Shown in pieces: positions 44,041-55,078 of a stretch of DNA of 64,000 nt (its first letter is position 1; each line of letters opens with the position of its first letter). A model generated the notes under the pieces. That model had not been told where the DNA came from. It ran no database searches and saw only the letters and a program-made list of their open reading frames with translations. The translations under genes and the position numbers were made by a program. Where the stretch lies: contig JBHGNT010000022.1 in NCBI GenBank assembly GCA_043228905.1, positions 5,456,001-5,520,000 on the forward strand, written 5' to 3'. The stretch comes from Azolla caroliniana. Lineage: Eukaryota > Polypodiophyta.

Positions 44041-44417
44041 TTACTTACATAGTGCTTATGTGCACTTTATATATATATGCCCATTTGTCAGGGCCATTTA
44101 GAAGTACGAACATGTACTTCAATGCTTTTAAAAGAGCATTTGACACTAATTGCCTATGTTGGACCTATTTAATAATGTAGGTCTACTCGGCACGTGTGAC
44201 ATTTTGGACGGCTTCTATAGTTGCTCCGTCATCTAGTCTGGATCTGTCATCCGGATCCGGTACCCAGCTTCTTTAGCCGATCCGGCATTCGGTCCAGAAC
44301 CCAGTCCAGAGCTCAAGCTTATCACCCTAACTGGGCCTAGCCAACCGGATCGATTCAAGTTCGGCCTACCTTCTTGTCCAGTCGGTTCATCCAATGTTGA
44401 GCTTGCTCGCTCAACAC
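44041..44417 (-). repeat. Copia B-family LTR (decayed)
   Basis: It contains the B-family LTR order: short TATA-like run, CAATGCTTTTAAAAGAGCA, the CCGGATCCGG-rich stretch and the end GCTTGCTCGCTCAACA. Its left end is missing. Its right end abuts LINE sequence. Confidence 0.6.
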
Positions 44418-44775
44418 GAACTGTTGTTGATCCCTAACTAAGACTACATGCCACAATGTAGACAAGAGCACATGGTTAGCTACTATGGTCTTGCTAGATT
44501 CACCCTTGACTTGATGCGTATTTTGTCACAAATTTTAATTTTAATTTGTTTCAATTGTATTCCTTTGTCAGTATCTACACCAATCCACATTTCTAGATAT
44601 CCAATCACGGCTTCCCCTTTTGCAATCTATTTGAATTCAACATTTGGTTTCCATACTGGCTCTACCTCTGAGCTAATCCAGAAGCCCCTGGACTTATTCC
44701 AATTGATGGAGGCTCCTGATGCTTTGCAAAAGGAATCGATAGAAACATGTGCCCTCTCAATATTTGGTTCATTAC
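44418..44775 (-). pseudogene. LINE reverse transcriptase, C-terminal piece
   Basis: The minus strand reads NEPNIERAHVSIDSFCKASG, then ASINWNKSRGFWIS, and after frame changes AVIGYLEMWIGVDTDKGIQL and VANHVLLSTLWHVVLVRD. This is the part of plant L1-type RT just after the FADD box. It continues the LINE broken by B2 at 50519. The ATTAC at 44771-44775 is the B2 target duplication. Confidence 0.8.
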
Positions 44776-45219
44776 TGTTCAAAAAACAACGTGCAGAAGC
44801 AATAGAAAACTGATTGTAAGAGAAAACACAGGTTTAATGGCGAGATCGGACATACACAGTATGCAGGAGAGACAGAGAGAGAAAGAGTCGATACACACAA
44901 CTCTATTCAAAATAATAATGCTCAATCTGTACATAGGATGTGCTCAATCAACACTTTTATACAAGTCCATACGAACTGACAGAAGTATTGACACGTACTT
45001 CAATGCTCATAAATGAGCTCTATACTAACTCCCAAAATATATTCCTATGTGGAATATCTTTCCAACGGCCTCGCGGTTTATGCACCGCTATGGCTTCTTG
45101 TTGCACACCGGTTTACACACCCGGTTTACGCACCTGTCCGGCCTAACTTATTGGTCCCAACTGATCTGGTTCTCGGCTTGCACAGCCGATCCAGCCAATG
45201 TTGAGCTTGTATCTCAAGA
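44776..45219 (-). repeat. B2 3' LTR
   Basis: It starts TGTTCAAAAAACAACGTG and ends TATCTCAAGA, where the terminal CA has mutated. The complement of the purine tract, CTCCCCCTCAAGCTCAACTT, follows. Confidence 0.88.
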
Positions 45220-45775
45220 CTCCCCCTCAAGCTCAACTTGAGGTTGTTCTGGTTCTTCTAGATCACTACTCCGGTTTCTTCTGGCTTCATGCCTTGCTTG
45301 CGCTCCTCGTCCTATTCGATTCTGCGCGCCTCGACCCTTTCGGTCAGCGTGTGTGCTCGTGTGGCCCTTCTTAGCTCCCTTGCTGTCGGGTGTTGGTACC
45401 TCTTCGGCTGCCCTTTCTTCCGCTTGGCCCTCGATTGATTCGGCGTCTCCAAATCAAACATCTAAACCAAATTAGCTTCCTTCGATCGGTTTTCGCTCTC
45501 GTCCAAGTTGGCTTCATCTCCCCCATGCTTGGCTAGCTTCGGCTCTTTCTTTCGGTTGGTTCCCTCACGTCCGCTTTCGGACTCTTTCTTCAGCCGACCC
45601 GAAATCAAATTCATCATTCGACTCGGGGTCACAGTCTCTTCCGCTCCTTTCTTGCTCCCTTCTTTGGTCTTTTGGAACTTTTCTCCCCCCGAAGTTTGGC
45701 ACATCGAGGTGTCGCAATCCAAGCGCACCCGAGAATTGCCGCAACTTGTCAAGACCAAGGGGCTTGGTGAAAATG

Positions 45776-48700
45776 TCAGCGGTTTGCCGATCTGTCGGAA
45801 CATACTGAATGAAGTTTGACTTCACTGGAGAGGACACGCTCGTGGGCAAAGTGGTAGTGCACCTCAATGTGCTTAGTCTGGGCGTGGAAGACAGGGTTCT
45901 TCGCTAACTGGATGCTGCTGAGGTTGTCAGAGTAGATCGTCATCGGATTGGACACCTCCACCTACAGGTCCTTAAGAAGCCGTTTCAGCCAGATGGCTTC
46001 GCATGTAGCGACAACCGCTCCTCTATACTCGGCTTTGGTGCTCGAAAGTGCAACTGTCGGCTGCTTCTTGCTACTCCACGCGATCGCAGCGCTCCCAAGA
46101 GAGAACGCGAATCCAAATGTGGATCGACGGTCGCCGACGTTTTCGGCCCAATCAGCATCGGTGTAGTTGACTAACTGCATGGCAATATCGGTCTGATATA
46201 GTAGCCCCCGGTCCTTAGTACCACTGATGTACCAGAGTACACGTTGTACGCACTGAAGGTGCTCCTCGGTTGGCTGCGCTATGAACTGACTAATCACACC
46301 GACTGGGTAACAGACGTCTGGTCGAGTGATAGTCAAGTATATGAGGCTTTTGACAATCTGTCGGAACCTCTTCAGGTCGCAAACCTTTCCGGAGTCAGGG
46401 CGAAGCTTGACAGTTCTATCCAGAGGAGTCGAGACGGACTTACAATCTACCATCCCGAACTTGACGAGCATACACAACATGTAATGTCGTTGGCTGATCA
46501 GTATTCCTTTGGGGGTATGGATCACTTCGATCCCGAGGAAGTAATGAAGGTCCCCCAAGTCCTTCATGTCAAATGATGCCGCGAGCTGGAGTTTTACGCA
46601 GTCAATTTCACCTAGGTCGGTGCCGCTGATGACCAAGTCATCAACATAAAGTAAAATACTAATCGGTCCGAGTCGACCTTTCCGAATGAATAGTGAAGGG
46701 TCCGATTTGGACGTCGCAAATCCCAGCCGACGCAATCGCTGCGTGATTTTCGCATTACAAGCACGCGGGGCTTGCTCTAGTCCGTAAAGGGACTTCTTCA
46801 ACCGGCAGACCGCCGAGGTGTTCATTCCGGAGTAAAATCCGGGGGTTGTACCATGTACACCTGTTCCTCAAGCTCGCCTTGCAAGAATGCATTCTTGACA
46901 TCCATCTGATGTAAATGCCACCCCTTCGCCGTAGCTACCGCAAGCAAAACACGGACGGTCGTCATCTTTGCGATCGGTGCAAACGTCTCATCGTAGTCGA
47001 TGTTGTGTTGCTGCATGTAGCCTTTCGCTACTAACCGGGCCTTGTATCGGTTGACCGAGATGTCAGTGTTGTACTTGACCTTGTACATCCACCTACATCC
47101 GATCGGCTTCACACCCTTCGATGCGTCAACTAGGTCCCAGGTTTCATTCTCCGACAGTGCGTGCATCTCTTCCTCCATTGCGGCACGCCAATTTGCGTCC
47201 TTCGCCGCTTCTGCGTAGCTCTCCAGCTCACACACTTCCGCTACACGCATCAAGTACTCATAGTGATGTGCCATGTACTCGTTGTAACCGAACTGCATAA
47301 CAGGGCTCTTCTGGCGGGTAGATCAGTGTAATTGCTCATTAGCCGATGTTGAGGCTTTCTTGGTCGACGCGGACTTCGCTTTCAAAGGCCCGCCATTGCT
47401 CTTATCAGAGTCAGATTCACGTCGATCCAAGTTTCCTTTATCCGTGCCGTACTCCGGCATCTTCTTCTTCCCTTTTTCCTTGTGCGTAAACCATCTCCTC
47501 GGCTTCCTACGCGGGGAATGCACGGCCAAGTCTCCACTACTCGCCGGCTCTTCTTCGGATTGGTCAAACCGACCCAGTCGCTCGTTCGGTCCACTTAGCC
47601 GAAATGAAATTGGACTCTCATCGAGGGTCTTGATCTCGCGGTCATCCGCAGTCATTTCAGCCTCGTTGACCTCATCGTCAGAACTCGGGTCCAGAGGTTC
47701 GGAGTTAGAGTTGAGGTTCGGAGTCGGAGGCAAGTACCAGGACGCGGACTCATCAAACAGAACATCGTGGCTCACGTGAGCTTGTTTGGTTCAGGGGTTA
47801 TAACACTTATAACCCTTCTATTCATCCGAATAGCTGACCAAGATACACTTCTCGGCTTTCGTGTCCAACTTCCTCCGTTTCTCCTTCGGCACATGTACAT
47901 ATTCAATGCTACCAAAAACACTTAAGTGTCGTAGATTCGGTTTCCTTCCGAAATACAGCTCATGCACTAACACCTTGTCTCCAATCCAATTCTAGATGTA
48001 GACCATGGTTCATACTGCTTCGGCCCAATAGAACTTGGGCAAGCTCTTTTCTTCTAGCATTGCTCGTGCCGCTTCCACAACCGACCAATTTTTCCTTTCG
48101 GCTACGCCGTTTTGCTTCGGCATATACCTGCAACTGAATTTGAGCCGAATTTCCATTTGTTGCAAATAACTGTTGAATGGGCGGGAAAAGTACTCTTTTC
48201 CGCCATCCAACTATAGGCACATGATCTTTCTCCTTGTTTCCCTTTCTACGAAGCTTGTGAGGTACCGGAAACAGTCGAAGACTTCACTCTTCTTTTCAAT
48301 GAGATAGATCCACGTGTGCCGCGTGTAGTCATCAATGAAGGAGACAAAATATCAACTCCCGCCAAGACTAACGTTCTGTGTCGTCCCCCATACATCCGAA
48401 TGTATCAAGTCGAGCTTGTTCCGGCTCTGGTTACGCTCGTTGGGGAAAGGAAGTCGGTGTTGCTTCCCTAGCTGGCAGGCTTCACAAATTTGGACCTTCC
48501 GGCCACTAAAATTGGGCAATCCGAACACAACTTGGTTCGATTGCAAGTCCTGAAGCCTTTGATAGTTGACGTGTCCTATCTGCTTGTGCCACAAGTCAAT
48601 ATCCGACTCGACTTTTTGTCCTTTTGCGAACATTGCGGTGCCAACGTCATTGGTGTCGAGGATAAACATCCTCCCATCTCTGCGCCCTTGCGCAATAACT

Positions 48701-49967
48701 TGGACTTCCTCCTTGATGAAGCACCTGAGATGCATGAACTAGACTTGCATCCCTCGTCGACGATCTGCCCAACCAACACCAGATTCTTCATGATTGTCGA
48801 GACGTGTAGCACGTTCATGCGTTTCCCTTTTTGCCAAACATGGCTCAGGGGAACTTCATCGACATTGTCGATCGGTTCTGGAGTGTCGTCTGCTGTTGCG
48901 ACTACTCCCGGTTGCATCAGTTTCTCAAGGTATGAGAACCACTCCTTATGGCTCGTCATGTGGTTTGACGTGCCGGAGTCAACGTACCACACCTCGTCCA
49001 ATTTCGGGGTGGTGTTTTTCATCGAGTTCGCTTCGTGTCTTGTCACGAAGGCTGCCCCCTTTTCGACTTTTTCGGATCCTTCGGTGTAGTGCGATTGCTG
49101 CTGATTTCCTTTGTCGGTTTGTCTGGATCCGGATCCGGTTCTCTCCGAATCGGCGTGCTTCTTCCAGCACTCGCTCTCCTTGTGGCCTTTCTTGCCACAG
49201 TACCAGCATTCCGCGACGGATTTCCCTTGCCAGTTCTCGTCACCTTGACTCCCCTTGTTTCCGGAGGGTCTGGAATTGATGTCGGCATCACTTCGGTGCC
49301 TTCTTCCTTGATCCCGTCGGCCGCCTCCATTGCGCACGGACTCGCCTTGTCCGCCATGACCACGGGGCCTATCTCCCTCTGTGTACAACATCTTGCTATC
49401 GGTGTGCATACTCGTCGATGCACCCACGTGGTTCTCCTCTATAAGGAGGATCGACTGTAGGTCGAAAAACGATGGCATATTCTCATGTGTGCACACAACA
49501 GTTCGGAACGCTCCGAACTTCGACGCCAGTCCCCCAAGACAGATCTGCACCATTTTGCCTTCCTCGACGTTCACATCGATGGAGGCTAAGGTGTAATCAG
49601 CCATCGACAAATCAAGTTGTCGCAAGTTGCCTAACACCTGTCGGAGTTGGAGCTTTCTAGTTGTGGTGCTTGCAACGAAAATCTTTTTCAGATTTCCCCA
49701 AGCATCCTTCGGCGTTTTCACATCCCGAATATAGCTCAGAAGCTGTTTGCCCACACAAGATCTGAAGCATTAGAGAACTCTACTCGTCGACTGTTCCCAA
49801 GCCAGGAAGTCTCTGTGTGTCGAATCAAGTGTTGTGTCATTTGCTCTGTCGACATAGCTCCAATATCCATGCCCGAGCAGGTATTGGTGCATCTTGTACG
49901 ACCAAGACGTGTAGTTGTTTCCGTCGAGCTTCTCGGTTGAAAGCGAGCTAGCCATGGCTCTATCCAT
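45776..49967 (-). pseudogene. B2 gag-pol (decayed)
   Basis: Gag starts at 49967 (MDRAMASSLSTEKLDGNNYT). A long frame from 49754 to 48576 carries the CCHC knuckle CWYCGKKGHKESEC and protease YVDSGTSNHM (DSG changed to DSGT). Integrase at 48735-47960 has DLWHKQIGHVN, LDGGKEY and NGVAERKN. A hinge with HSPRRKPRRWFTHKEKGKKK follows. RT lies at 47298-45962 ([30 protein letters not shown]) and RNase H has NYTDADWAENVGDRRSTFGF. About ten stops and at least one frameshift near 48740 inactivate it. A short piece of gag (between MADYT and ASIDVNV) is missing compared with B1. Confidence 0.9.
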
Positions 49968-50056
49968 TCTGTTTTTCTTGTTCTTTTCGAAGGTTAGGTT
50001 TTCTTCTCGAGCTAAGGTCGGTTGCAGAGGTTCTCAACCCTCACGCTCTGATACCA

Positions 50057-50145
50057 TGTTTGAAGAACAATGTGCGGAAGCAATAGAAAACTGATCGTAA
50101 GAGAAAACACAGGTTTAATGGAGAGATCAGACATACACAATACGT

Positions 50146-50182
<37 letters not shown>

Positions 50183-50513
50183 TCGATACACACAACTCTA
50201 TTCAAAATAGTAATGCTCAATCTGTACATAGGATGTGCTCAGTGAGCACTTTTATACAAGTCCATACGGACTGACAAAAGTACTGACACATACTTCAATG
50301 CTCATAAATGAGCTCTACACCAACTCCCAAAATATATTCCTACGCGGAATATCTTTCCAACGGCCTCGCGGTTTACGCACCGCTATGGCTTCTTGTTGCG
50401 CACCGGTTTGCGCACTGGTTTACGCACCGGTCCGGCCTAACCGATCGGTCCCAACCGATCCGGTTCTCGGCTTGCATAGCCGATCCAGCCAATGTTGAGC
50501 TTGTATCTCAACA
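50057..50513 (-). repeat. B2 5' LTR
   Basis: It is 457 bp from TGTTTGAAGAACAATGTGCG to GTATCTCAACA. An AG microsatellite near 50150-50182 explains most of the length difference from the 3' LTR. The complement of the primer site (GCTCTGATACCA) lies just left of it. Confidence 0.9.
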
Positions 50514-50518
50514 ATTAC

Positions 50519-53170
50519 CTTGGAGTTACAACATTGTATTGTCCGTGAACTTCGAGTCCAGTAGGAACTTCCCTGAGTTAGGGATCGAAAGACCATGTAA
50601 ATTTGCCACATGATTATTCAAAAAGATAGACATTGCTTCAATAATAAAGAGGAACAAAAAGGGGACGAGAGGACAACCCTGGATGATGGATCTAGTTAGA
50701 GAGATTCTAACTCCTTTCCTCCGTGCAATCAACACCTTACTTGAGCCATTCCTATACAAGGCTTGAGTACTACAACTCCATTCGCACAGTAGCTCAATGA
50801 CCTTCATCACTTCTTCAAGGAACGACCATTGCACTCAATCATAGGCTTTCTCGAAGTCTACCATTAGACAGGTTAAGTTTTGCTTGGTCTCCCTTGTCGT
50901 CGCAATAACCTCCTAGAATAATATCATGTTGTTCATCATAGACCGATACTCCATGAAACTGGTTTGATTGGTCTGGATGATATCTTCCAAAAAAGGCTCG
51001 ACTCTCACCACTAGTGTGTTAGCAAATGTTTTATAAATTAGATTTAAAATTGTAATGGGCATCCACTGTCTAATCTCATGCGATGCATTCTCATATTTAG
51101 GAATCAAGTATATCAAGTCTTCATTGAAGCTTCTTGGTATCCTTCCTGTTCTCCATATCTCTTGCAATCTTGCTTCCAAACTTGGAAACTTTTGCTCCCA
51201 AAATTCCTCGAAGAAGGATTTGGGAAGGCCATCAACTCCAAGACAAGCCATACTACGTATCCTCTCTAGCCCCGCTACAATCTCTTCCTTCTCTATGGCC
51301 ATTGACAACTGAGTTTTGGCTACCTCTCCAATCCTATTCTTCATGCATGCGACTACATGACACATCAAGTTAATCGGTGGGGCTTCTGTCAAAGTTAGAG
51401 CTAAAAGGTAATAATTAGTTGCTATTTGTAGGATTTCATCTTGATCAATCGCCATTGAATCATCCTCTTGCTTGAGACTTTGAATATGTGTCCCCCTCAG
51501 TTTCAGAGCGTTGCTAAGAAAAAATTCCCTGTTAACTTTATCGCCCTTGACAACCCACCATGTTGCTGACTTTCTGAAGAGGAATTTCTCAAGTTGTTGC
51601 CCAATCTCCTGCATCACCCTTGTGGTCACTTGCGGTTTGTCTTTCACCCAAGAACAATATGCATGTGGACTTCCGTCCTTAGATGTTGCAATCATTATTG
51701 ACACCTTACTAGCTCCTCCCTAGTTGAGATGACTTCCGTCCTTAGATGTTGCAATCATTATTGACACCTTACTAGCTCCTCCCTAGTTGCGTTCTGAAGA
51801 ACATATGAAGAATTAATAATCTTTTCCTCTAGTACCTATATCAGGTCATCGAATGATGGGGATGCCACCCAAATGTTATTCACTACATCCATAACCTTTT
51901 GGATACCAAACATCTTCTGAGGAATCCTCAAATTGCACTTATTCTTTCTCTTATGAATAGGATCGAGAATCAAGGAAACTAGAAGGTGATGTGAGTAGGT
52001 AAAGCCAACTAGAATGGACATGTAGCTGCTCCAATCCTCTATTTTGGGGCTCACATAGATGTGGTCCAATCTAGAGTGACATCCTTCACTCTCCTTCCAA
52101 CCAAATCATGAAAACCTTAAGGAATTCGCCTGAACCGCCATACTAGAATACCATGAATCCCGGATTCCAAGCATAGAAATTAAGAAACCCCATGATCTAA
52201 GCTCCTCTCCATGTAACAAGTTGAGTGAACCCCCAAAAATCTTCAATTCTCCTATCATATTAAAATCCCCTGCCGCTATCCAGTTCTCGAAGGAGGGAAT
52301 TGTGTTCGCCAGCACACTCCAAAATGAGGTCCTCTCGCTGCCACTATTTAGTGAATAGACATTCAACACCCCAAATTTTACATTCCTCCACTCCAGGTAG
52401 TTGAACATGGCCCTGCCTTCTATCAATATGCCATGATCTAAAATGGCAACATCAGTCGATTTCCCCACCGAAATACAGACTACACCTCTCCTCTCTAACT
52501 TACTGTGAGCGGGAGCCCACCATGTGTACCAATCCTCTGTCAACAGATCTTTGAAAAGTTTTGTTCTTTCCCATCCAAGGTGATGCTCTTGTAAGAGCAA
52601 AATGTCAATCGTCCTACATAAGCTAGCGACATCAAACCCCCTACTAAAAATTCGCTTCTCTAGCAGATGTTTGTGACCCACCAAGTTCATGCACATTCCA
52701 AGAGCAAATTCTCATTGACTTGGGTTCAAGAAAAACACCAAGGGGGATTCTCCCTTGCTCGACAAATATGTCTCCACCATAATCCATATAAATTCCCACT
52801 CCATTCTTATTTTACACTTTCGATCCATGGGTAATTCACCACAATGGAAGTGGAACAAACCAGTCTTGAAAAGGGTCCATAAACTCCCCTTATATTGGGG
52901 AGCTCTTCCACAACGTCTGTAGCCCCTCAACCTTGTTTTCAGATGTAAGGTACCGGATACACATTGGTGCCCTACTACAAAACGTCTATAAGTTTGAATC
53001 TTCTCCCCTTTCATCTTCCAAATCAGGCTCCAAGTCAAAAGAGCATCCGATCTCCGGTCTACCTGACTTATAATTGATGAGGAACATATGTGCTCTACTC
53101 CAACCGTGAACTCTTCCCCTAAGATTACTAATGCTCACCGCAACCTTGGTTACTTGCATAACTTGCATCT
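50519..53170 (-). pseudogene. LINE (L1-type non-LTR retrotransposon), main part
   Basis: From right to left the minus strand carries ORF1 C-terminal remains (53168-52712, ISNLRGRVHGWSRAHMFLIN), then an apurinic-type endonuclease starting MRICSWNVHELGG near 52700. The endonuclease shows LLQEHHLG, AAGDFNMI and a YSHHLLVSLIL end near 52000. RT runs from 51704 to 50519 (ACLGVDGLPKSFFEEFWEQK, QTSFMEYRSMMNNMILF, LLDSKFTDNTML). The catalytic FADD box reads FTDN and the endonuclease SDH reads SHH, so both enzymes are dead. Several frames are used. The reading continues at 44775 past B2. No poly(A) tail was found. Confidence 0.88.
51668..51789. repeat. Perfect tandem duplication, 63-bp period, in the LINE
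   Basis: The 59-bp unit starting GACTTCCGTCCTTAGATG and ending TCCCTAGTTG occurs at 51668 and again at 51731, separated by AGAT. The copies look identical, so the duplication is much younger than the LINE. Confidence 0.9.
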
Positions 53171-53176
53171 TCCATC

Positions 53177-53505
53177 CTGTTAGTTAGCCAACTAGCCAAG
53201 TATAGGGGTTGACAAGCTAGTCAGAGTCGGAGTTGGAGTCAAAGTCGTGGACTAATGTGTAAGGAAATAATCGAAATAGTATTTTAGCTGAGTAGGAAAA
53301 TAGAATAGCTAAAAAAATAAAATTGTTAGTGTAAATCTAGGTTCTTGCCGAACGGTAAGTGTATTATCTTGGAAGAGTCTCTCAGGTCACCTATAAAAGC
53401 GGAGTGGGAGCATTGTAACAACATCAGTCTACTTTGGTTATAAGTAATATAAATTTATAGTTGCTATTATGGTGTGTTGTGTACTCTTATTCATTATCTC
53501 TATTA
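53177..53505 (+). repeat. Possible solo LTR
   Basis: It begins TGTTAGTTAGCC, has a TATA box CCTATAAAAGCGG near 53395, then GAGCATTGTAACAACATCAG and a pyrimidine-rich stretch, and may end CTATTACGCA. No internal element sequence and no matching target duplication were found. Confidence 0.35.
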
Positions 53506-54462
53506 CGCAGATTATATATATATATATATATATAACTATTAATTGATCATAATAGTATTCCATAATCGTATTACATTTAAGAAAGCATTAAGCAAATGCG
53601 ACGGTATTCCATCTCCGATCACAATCCGCTTGACAGAATGACTTAGTGATTAAGACGTTCAACGCTTTGTGTCGGTCAACAGTGCCAACACATTCTTTCA
53701 ACATAACAAACTCAACTCCCACAATCGAGGGATTTCCGGCCACAATCCGTACGATCATATTAGTAGCTACGAGTAGAGCCATCGTACCACCCACTAGCTC
53801 TCACCATAGATGAGTAGGTGTTTTTTCAAGTTTGGAAGTACACTTGATTGTAAAGGGGTATTTAGAGCATAAGACCTTCTATCTTGTTTATGTGGTTATC
53901 ACAAATCAATTGTCTCAGTCGCAAGAAACAATAGTCGATTATCCTTATGTTATGGAACATGATAAGGGTAATAGGATATGTTGATCACAATTGTTATATT
54001 GAGCCACTGATAGAGAATATAAGGTCAAATTGTAAGTTATGGGTGTTGGATAAACAACATTTGTTCATATTAGCATGGGACCCAGTTGATTATCAATGGG
54101 CAGTTGGGAAGACATGTTTTGTCGGATAAACGGGATATGTTACCAATTGCCTTTCAATACTGGAGTCAGTAGGGTATTACTCTGAAATTTCTTGCTAAGT
54201 TCTAGGTTAACCTATGGGCAAGAAAATAGTCATGACAAGGAATTCATGCATAGTGGTTACTTGTGCATCAAGCCTTGCTTGTTCGCACATGGCTACATAA
54301 GATGGGTGTATGCTCTAGTTAGATCCACTTAGATCCATCATAAGCAAGGACCCTTATTTTTGAGAATGTAGGATATTGCAAGATCTTTGGTTGTATCGTT
54401 GCTCTACATATAACGCCATCTTCCTCCACACCATAGTCTTGATTACACACATATATTATTAT
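53506..54462. other. Spacer without recognised features
   Basis: A TA microsatellite lies at about 53512-53534. The remainder is unique-looking, moderately AT-rich sequence. A 68-codon minus-strand ORF at 53588-53794 has no similarity that I recognise. Confidence 0.5.
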
Positions 54463-55068
54463 TGATGGAAATAATCGACACTTTCCAAACTTCACCTCTC
54501 GGCCACAACCAAGGAAACACACGAATCGTTGTTGCAGAAAATGGGTAATGCAAAAGTAAATAAGTGGACACACAATTTAACGTGGAAAACCCTGTACGGG
54601 AAAAAAACCACGGGAGTACAAGACTCCGAACCAAAACTATGCACAGAGAAATATACAATGGCGAGTTGCAAGGTGACGACCTTGAGCTCGCTGTCCTCGC
54701 CACAGGCGGCGGAATTACACAGAGGCGTCGACCTCTTCGTCTCTCACGCTCTATCTCTCTCACGGCTGCTCTCTCTTCACTCCTCTTGAGTGGAAAAACA
54801 GAAAAATGAGTAGCAACATCAAAACTGTTTGCCCTAAGTCATATTTATACACATATGACTTTAGGGCTATTTACAACTATAGCCTCAAGGGCCCTTGGCA
54901 AACATATTCACAGATATGTCCCCGCATCCGGATCTCTCTCCGGGTACATTCGTCGTCCGGCTCCGAAGTCGGGGTCTTCATCATCCGGTTCCGAAACCGC
55001 AACCGCGCTTGTCGTCATTCATCTCCGGACATCCGACCATCCCATCCGGAGGGACCGTAATCCCAACA
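54463..55068 (-). repeat. A3 3' LTR
   Basis: Plus-strand sequence from TGATGGAAATAATCGACAC to CGTAATCCCAACA. The TATA palindrome lies at about 54832-54868 (AAGTCATAT and ATATGACTT arms). Confidence 0.93.
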
Positions 55069-55078
55069 AACTCCCCCT

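Larger units (their letters stand above)
44776..50513 (-). mobile_element. B2: full-length copia B-family element inside a LINE
   Basis: This 5738-bp minus-strand element has LTRs of 444 and 457 bp and a perfect target duplication ATTAC (44771-44775 and 50514-50518). The sequences on both sides join into one LINE reading, confirming the insertion point. About 37 differences between the LTRs (about 8%) mark it as the oldest of the dated copies here. Confidence 0.93.

Noticed and set aside
53635-53690. SINE-like A box (TTAGTGATTAAGACG)
   Set aside because: No B box is found at the expected distance.
53588-53794. Small minus-strand gene of 68 codons
   Set aside because: No recognisable domain, no supporting neighbours or splice sites, and a length expected by chance in this composition.
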